Assembly (NCBI GenBank): GCA_038503035.1
Contig: JAVSML010001089.1
Coordinates: 427,650 to 491,649, forward strand
DNA from: Crocodylus rhombifer
Taxonomy: Eukaryota > Chordata > Crocodylia > Crocodylidae
DNA length: 64,000 nucleotides
Direction of reading: 5' to 3'
Shown: piece after piece, positions 57,658 through 64,000 of the stretch
Layout of the letters: each line of letters opens with the position of its first letter
How positions within the stretch are numbered: the first letter of the stretch is position 1
Notes under the pieces: model-generated
Seen by the model: the letters and a program-made list of their open reading frames with translations, nothing else
Databases searched by the model: none
What the model was told of the DNA's origin: nothing
Position numbers and translations under genes: made by a program

Positions 57658-59232
57658 ATTAAAGGAGTTCACTGATTTTTTTACATTTACCTTGAATAAA
57701 AGGTGACTGCCACACCCACTGGGTTCCTTAATGTTTTTCCCCAGTCCTGCAGCAGAACAGTATGATCTGACCTCCATTTCTGATTATATGTAAAAATGGA
57801 TGTAGCCTCCTTTTTTAAGGCTCTGTGTCTAATTTTATGTTGGTTCTTGCCCATCATGATAGTATCTGAGAAGCTTGCCTTAAAATGACCAATGTAGTAC
57901 TTAAGCCATTCTTTGACCTCTTGCCCTGTGTATATATATTTACATCACCAATAAAACATTCACAGAAGGTGTCTGTGAAGCACAGTAACTTTATAGTCTG
58001 TAGCTTTAGGCCACTCTCTATGTTAAGTACATAACTAAGCAGGAAAAAAATATCCTGGTTTGGTACTGACAGAAAGGAGGCAGGTTTTAAAAGTGTGAGA
58101 AGAAAAATGGTGACAGGGGCTTTGATAATGCAAATACATATCTGAAAAATTAATCCTCACAAGCAAGTCTCTTCCTGCAAAATTATATTAGTGTAATACT
58201 AGTAGTTAGAGGACTGACAATCAATTGTAGAGGTTTCATTTTTGTAAGGTTTTAAAGCCAGATTGTTATTCAATAGAAGCAGGCTTGATGTACCTTTGGA
58301 AAAACTCAGTTCTGTGTCCTTCCTCTTCAGTCTCACCCCGCTTTCTTTGCATCGTGTAAATTACACAATTTAAGGAATGGAAATATCTTAAGCATCATTA
58401 CGTGCTAAGTAAATGACGTGCTTCATATTAGAATTACAAAGGTGCTATCATTTGAATTTGCACTACAGAAGAATATGTGTGAAACTGCCAAACCATTTAA
58501 AGTATCCAATAAAAATGGTCTTCAAAGCTTTCTCTGGTTTTGGATGATTGAGTAACATTCAAAATACTAAGCAGTAGGATGTTTAGGTTAGCTGTCAAGG
58601 ATAGAGTCACATCAGGGTGAAGTCATAAAGGCAAGCCTCCTTCCTTGTGTATATTCTGGCATTCAGTTTTTTGAGGGGTGGTTGTTTGGTTTGGTTTTTT
58701 GAGGGGCGGGGTGTTGGAGGGATTTCCTTTTCCTCTTCCACAAGAACTCAATGATGCTTTAGTAATTTCCCCCAAATGAAGGTCCTTAGCCTCAGGAAGA
58801 GAAAAATGGGCATAATCTATTTGTATGAGCACATTAGCCTCTGAAGCATTCAGTGTGGAGCACTTGATTTAGTGCAGAGTCAAATTAAAATGAGAGGATG
58901 CTAACATTTCATCATAGGAGACTGGTGGGGAGGCAGGGGGGGCACATACCCCCTCAAGATTGGCCCCCAACTTGGCACCGCTCAGGACAGGGCAGTCTTT
59001 TTGCCTTGTTGGCGGGGAGGAGGGGGCACTAAGCTGCGGCACAAAAGTATAGGAGTGGATATGGGGCTTTTGGCCTGCCCACAGATTGTACCCCCCCAGA
59101 CACGGGAGACACCAGTCACTCCTGTACCTCATAGTACCAAATAAATATGGGTCATGTTTTTTTAGTTAAGAAACTAGGAGAGAAGGTAAAAGGAAACCTG
59201 AGGGCAGGTTAGAGGATATTGGGAATGTGAAA
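57658..59232. other. No gene recognised
   Basis: AT-rich intron. A GC-richer patch at 58900-59110 has no recognised ends. Confidence 0.4.
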
Positions 59233-59652
59233 GATTTCATAGATTTCATAGACATTAGGGCTGGAAGGGACCTCAGGAGATCATCAAGTCCAGCCCCCTG
59301 CCCAAAGGGCAGGAAGTCAGCTGGGGTCATAGGATCCCAGCAAGATAAGCATCCAATTTACTCTTGAAGGTGTTCAATGTAGGTGCTTGAACCATCTCCG
59401 CTGGCAGACTGTTCCAGACCTTGGGGGCTCGGACAGTAAAGAAATTCTTCCTTATGTCCAGCCTGAAACGGTCTTGCAGGAGTTTGTGACTGTTCGACCT
59501 CGTCATCCCTTGGGGCGCTCTGGTGAACAAACATTCCCCCAGATCCTGGTGGTCACCCTTGATAATCTTATAGGTGGCCATCAGATCACCCCTGAGCCTA
59601 CGCTTTTCCAGGCTAAAGAGTCCCATGGCTCTCAGCCTGTCATCAGATGTGT
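59233..59652 (-). mobile_element. CR1 LINE 3' fragment (- strand)
   Basis: The terminus is TATGAAATCTATGAAATC on the - strand (59233-59252). An open frame of 99 codons (59327-59626) reads [20 protein letters not shown] through FFTVRAPKVWNSLPAEMV to FKSKLDAYLAGIL. It is of the same subfamily as the 24.4-kb copy and better preserved than it. Confidence 0.92.
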
Positions 59653-61306
59653 GGGAACTAGTCTGAGCTGTGATGGTATTGCTGGAAGGAAGAAGGTCTC
59701 AGCAACGGAAACTGGCTATCCCATTCTTAGTTGAAGCAAGCCATGGGAAATAAATAAGACAAAGAGATGGAGGGGAGGGTCCAGGAGGAGGAAGATAGGA
59801 GGGCAATAAGAGATAAGAAATGAATTGGAGTACAGTTTTTTCTGACAAACAGAGTTCAAAGGAACAGGGAACCTCTGTGAAAGTAGGAGTGGGTTAGAAA
59901 AGAGCATCCAGAATATAGTAGGACAGAAACTACAAAATATGGGATGTATAGGCAGGAGAAAACAGTATTTTACCAATTTAAAAATATGGTCCTCCTGGCT
60001 AAGAACCATCAGTGTGTGTACAAATCTGGTCTCTCTTGCTTTTTGTCTATATGTGTGCATTTCCTTACTGTATTCTTTTGTACATCATGGAAAGAAACGC
60101 TCTTTCTACTTTCCTTGTTTTTGTGTTTGAAGCATGTGTTGGATTCAGAGCTGTGAATGTTTAATTAATACCTGTGACTACAGTGTTTGAATCTCTAATG
60201 TTAACCTGTGAGACGGCTTTCTGAGGACCTTTCTAATATATGCCAATCCCTAAACAGCTGGGATATTCTTCACAGAAAAGCATAGAGAGGCATGGTTGTC
60301 TGTTGCATCTAAGAATGACACTGAGCTGCAAAGGAAAAAGCAAGATAAGGTAATCTGAAAGCTTTAGAGCTCTTTTATTAACATGGATGGACTGAAATGT
60401 TGTGTAGGAGTATGGCAATGTTAGTCTTATTCCAAGTACATTTGCTAAAGTTGAGTCCAGTGTAATATTTCAGGCAGTGCTTATTCTACCCTCTTTGTCC
60501 TTAGAGCATTTAAGAGACTTGCTGTTAGTGTGTCTTGGATACAGAAATGATAGTATGGATGGAAAAGAATATCATTTGATCCGTTTTGGGGTTTGGCTTG
60601 ACTTAAATTAGTACAACTTGTGCATCATTGCCTTAGCTTTTGAGAAGCAGGGTGGTCTAAATGCTAACAGCACAAAGTTCTTGGTAAAAAGCAAGCAAGG
60701 ATTTCATAGTAAATGGCTGCTGTGATTTTTAACTGATACTGGAGACCTGCTGAGGTTGCCCAGCTTTCTTTTCAATTGTCATGCAGAAGTATTCAGGCAG
60801 CTGGAATGAATGACAAGAGTTACCATAGGGGTTTCTCTACAAAGCTTCTTTTGCCTCAGGACAAACTTTTACAAAGGAAGACAGCCTAGTCAGTATAGCC
60901 ATTTTGTATGTTGTCCAAAAAATGTCTTTGATTATTGTTTTGAGGAATGACTGTGTGATTCTAATGCAAGCAGTCATTGCAACAGGGTTAGAACAAACTT
61001 TTCTGTTCTTGGATATGTTTAATCAGCTGACACTTTTGAAGTAATTTTAATTTTGAATTAGTAAAGTTCGAAGCCTGTTTTGGGCAAATCTACTGATACC
61101 AAATCAGACAGTTGGGTTTCATGGTTTCCTCACTGTGCCGTGGGCAGTTAAAAGACTTGCTGCAGGTCTATGCTTCAATGACTCTGTGGACACGCATAAT
61201 ACTTAGCCCCATTTAAATGTGGTTTAAATCTGATATGTACAGATATAAAAGCCATTAAATTGGTTTAAAGCTGCCAGGAATGGTTCAAAAGTGTACCTAG
61301 AAAATC

Positions 61307-61606
61307 AGGCAAGGTTCTTTGGGTAAATCCGATATCTTTTATTAGACTGACTAAAATAGTTGGAAAAATCCCTCTTTGCAAGCTTTCAGGTACAAAAACC
61401 CTTCATGAGGCTGAGGAAGTGTCTGTAGTTGGTCTGTGCTCTTCCTGGATGGAATAGAATAGAAACCAGAGGACAGTATGCAAGAATGCATTTTCACTGA
61501 GGGGCATTTTCCTGTACCTGAAAGCTCACACAGAAGAATTTTTCCGATTTTATTTTAGCTGTTCTAATAAAAGATATCGGATTTACGCAAAGAACTTTGC
61601 CTGCCT
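61307..61606. mobile_element. Foldback element, 'AGGCAAGGTTCTTTGGGTAA' family, both arms present
   Basis: The left arm (AGGCAAGGTTCTTTGGGTAA, ATCCGATATCTTTTATTAGA) and the right arm (TCTAATAAAAGATATCGGAT, TTACGCAAAGAACTTTGCCT) are inverted over about 45 bp. Weaker similarity runs on through GGAAAAATCC, AAGCTTTCAGGTAC and CTGTACCTGAAAGCT (total near 90 bp). The right arm alone corresponds to the solo fragments at 13395, 38562 and 51621. Confidence 0.75.
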
Positions 61607-61889
61607 ATGTCCTTAGACCAACACGTCTACAACCTATACCCCTAGAAAATCAAGTAATCTTTGGAACTGGCTCACAGTGCGCCAATTCACTGTTATATGT
61701 AGACACCAAGTGTTCTGTGATGAGATGGGTCTGGTTGGTCCTGTTGGCATCTCATTCTGCATTGCCCCTTGCTTTTCTCCCTTTCCCAGCAGCTGGAACT
61801 CTGGTGCGCAGCCAGAACTCTGCTGTCCCACCTTTTAAAGAAAATAATCTATAATTGGCGCTTTTAAACCAGTGAGCTCCCTTGTCATT

Positions 61890-62885
61890 GGCAATCCTTT
61901 GCAGTTGTGGTTGATTGTCTTCCATATGATTGCTTTATCTGTGAGTCTAAAGATGGCAGAAAAGGCTGATTCGAGATCAACAGATTCTGCTGCAACTCGG
62001 GCATGTGTTTTTCTGTGCAGGATGGGTGGCTCTGGATTCTTGATTTGCTCAGCAACACGCTATTTCTGCTGCTCCTGCTTTTCTGTCTCCTGTTGTCATC
62101 ATAAGGTTTCAAAGTACTGAGATCCTTGCAGCAAAGTCTTCCTCCTTTTGGGGGCAGTCCTGGGGAAGAATCTCCCACAAGTTGATGTCAATGCTGCAAT
62201 TTTTCAAGTTGGCTTTGAGGATGTCTTTGAAACGCTTTCTCTGCCCTCCTCTTGAAGATGCACCTTGACTAAGCTGGGAGAATAAAACTTGCTTTGAGAG
62301 TCTGGAGTCAGACATCTGGATGACATGGCTGGCTCAGCAAAGTTGATATTGGATGATCATTACTTCGATGCATGTGGTACTTGCTTGTGAAAGGAGACTA
62401 ACATTGGTGCATCTGTTTTTCCATTGGATTCAAAGGATCTTTTGCAGGCAGCGCTCATGGAACTGCTCCAGCAACTTGTCTCCTGTATATTGTCCAATGT
62501 CTCAGCTCCATACAGTAAGGTGGGGATCCTGACTGCTTGATGAGCTTGGTTTAGGATCCAACATAATGATCTTTGAATACCCCTTTCCTCAGGTGTCTGA
62601 AGGCTGCACTTGCAGTTTTAAGGCAACGTTGGATTTCTTGATATCAGCCTTCTGAGAGAGAGAGCTTCCGAGGTACAGGAAATGCCCACTGTAAATCTGA
62701 ATTATTGAATCTGGGGACTGCTCATTAAGAGCTTGCTGATGGAGGACTTCAGTCTTCTGAATGTTAAGCATCAATCTCATTTTCTTGTATGCCTCAGTAA
62801 AGATGTCGATGATTACCTGAAGGTCTGCTCCCTTGTACTGCTTGTTCTAATAGCTAGCTGTGTCTTCATTCTCTACACAGCTGTG
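61890..62885 (-). pseudogene. RTE-like non-LTR retrotransposon, reverse-transcriptase C-terminal part (dead)
   Basis: The - strand reading shows ADLQVIIDIFTEAYKKMRLM, LNIQKTEVLHQQ and FLYLGSSLSQKADIKKS (62589-62880), a LINE reverse-transcriptase thumb region. Further on come RLSKQVLFSQLSQGASSRGG and QRKRFKDILKANLKNCSIDI (62109-62315). The end region has SRIQSHPSCTEKHMPE in place of the usual Cys/His-rich tail. Frame changes and stops separate these blocks. Assignment to the RTE side of the LINEs comes from the KTEVLxQP...YLGSxLS...GGQRKRFKD wording and is moderately sure. Confidence 0.65.
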
Positions 62886-64000
62886 AAATGAGGAAGTTGC
62901 TTCTCCACCTAGCATAGGGTTATAGAGAGATAGGAATGCCCACTGTCATTTAAGCTGAGCATATCTGCACCTGGTTTATAGCCCCTAGCATCTGAAGGCT
63001 ACAATTGGGCAGATAAGTCTTCTCAGAGAGGTGAGTGTATTTTTCCCTCTTCAGTACCTTAAACAGAATTTCTCAAATGTTATTCAATTATATAAGATAA
63101 AATATCGATTCCTTCATAACCAATAATGAATGCAATGAAAATATTTTGAAAAATAAAGAATTTGAAGTCTCTGTTACTGTGCAAGGAGCTTCCACTGACT
63201 TTGTCATTAATAAAGCATTTTTGCTACCTTAGTCCCTGCTCCCTCTTTGCCCTGCTTCTTTCTTCTTGCCTCAGTCTCCACTCCTAAAGCTTTTTTGTCC
63301 CCTTCTCCTTGCCCATAATGTCTGTCTTACCCCTCCAAACTTAAAATTTTCCTTGTTCCAATACCCTCTCTGACTCCTTAACTAGTTGTTCCCTCCTGCC
63401 ATGCACATGAGCTCTGTGTCTCCAGCCAGTTCTGTTTTTCTGATCTTGATTCCACATTGGCTCTCTCTCTCTCTCCTGTGCTTCCCTCCCTGCTTTAGTT
63501 GTCTCCTGTCTCCATGGGCTCCCAGTTGTAATCTTCTCCACTCTTCTTGTCCAATTTCAGTCCACTCTTACTGTCCAATTTCAGTCTCCCTCCCCCATAT
63601 ACATCACTGAACTGTTTTATGACCCATCTTCAGGGACGTTTAGGTTGGGACATCCCTGACGCAAAGACTGCCTGACCTCTCTTCTCCCACCTCCAAAGTT
63701 TCAAGGAATGCCTTCAAAGCATGAGGGTCCTGGAGTTCATCAAAGAAAAGGTCACCAAAATTCTCAACATTGGCAAAAACCTCAAATATTTCCAGCCTCA
63801 TCCTGAAAAATAATTGAAAAGTTTGGCTGAAGTTATTTCAAACAATTTGTTCTGGTGGCAGATGCCTGGCACGGAAAATGTCATCCCATATGGTGGAAAT
63901 TTTGCAACATTACAAACCACTAAGAACAAAGCCTCATAATGGAAAGTGTTGGGCAGCATTGTTCTAGCCCCAGCTGTAATGAATGGAAACCCCTTTGCCA
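62886..64000. other. No gene recognised
   Basis: Pyrimidine-rich patches (63230-63600) and AT-rich sequence. No PLEKHG1 exon seen. Confidence 0.4.

Larger units (their letters stand above)
55909..64000 (+). other. Intron following the first PLEKHG1 coding exon (incomplete at the window end)
   Basis: It starts at the donor at 55909 and holds two CR1 copies, a foldback element and an RTE-like LINE fragment. I looked for the expected DH continuation and did not see it, so the intron appears longer than 8 kb. Confidence 0.65.

Noticed and set aside
1..64000. CRISPR arrays, bacterial operons, prophage or endogenous retrovirus genes
   Set aside because: No spaced direct repeats, no Shine-Dalgarno-led gene strings, and no gag, pol or env wording or LTR pair. 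All reverse-transcriptase pieces are LINE type.

Overview
The window is nuclear DNA of a non-mammalian amniote, most likely a crocodilian. The grounds are an AT-rich intronic background, several CR1 LINE copies (six recognised) with the sauropsid 3' end, a dense load of short hAT-like and foldback DNA transposons, and a PLEKHG1 exon that reads like the known vertebrate protein. The species call is inference. No bacterial gene, operon, CRISPR array or prophage was found.

Only one protein-coding piece of a host gene can be supported. It is a + strand exon at 55373-55908, the first (or first long) coding exon of PLEKHG1, a Rho-family guanine-nucleotide exchange factor. It carries the ATG in an ideal Kozak context, the serine-rich N-terminus and the first helix of the DH domain, and it ends at a clean splice donor. 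The roughly 55 kb upstream is read as 5'-UTR intron and/or 5' flank. The 8 kb downstream is the start of the next intron. No further PLEKHG1 exon was recognised.

Layout. 1-8 kb: AT-rich sequence with MITE-like elements (0.6, 1.9, 2.5, 3.0 and 6.2 kb) and a 10-N assembly gap at 7979-7988. 8.8-10.5 kb: a 161-bp foldback followed by a 1.46-kb hAT-type element with a GC-rich core. 13-21 kb: a poly(C) tract, a second GC-rich element (15.0-17.15 kb), an internally deleted CR1 on the - strand (18-19 kb) and a third GC-rich element (20.2-21.1 kb). 24-36 kb: CR1 and MIR relics, several foldback elements and a chimeric GC-rich element (35.4-36.05 kb). 41-48 kb: a plain-IR element, two more GC-rich hAT-type elements with near-perfect 8-bp target duplications, and CR1 fragments. 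48.3-53.6 kb: mostly unique AT-rich intron. 53.6-55.3 kb: a (TG/TA)n microsatellite and an L2-like LINE 3' end. 55.4-55.9 kb: the PLEKHG1 exon. 56.5-59.7 kb: two CR1 copies. 61.3-62.9 kb: a foldback element and the 3' part of an RTE-like LINE on the - strand.

The most interesting signal is a recurring class of non-autonomous DNA transposons. They have different terminal repeats but similar GC-rich, internally inverted cores. Two copies share a perfect 20-bp module ending in a consensus-like 5' splice site (GTAAGT), and a third carries a related version. The long open frames inside these cores are a by-product of GC richness and are not annotated as genes.
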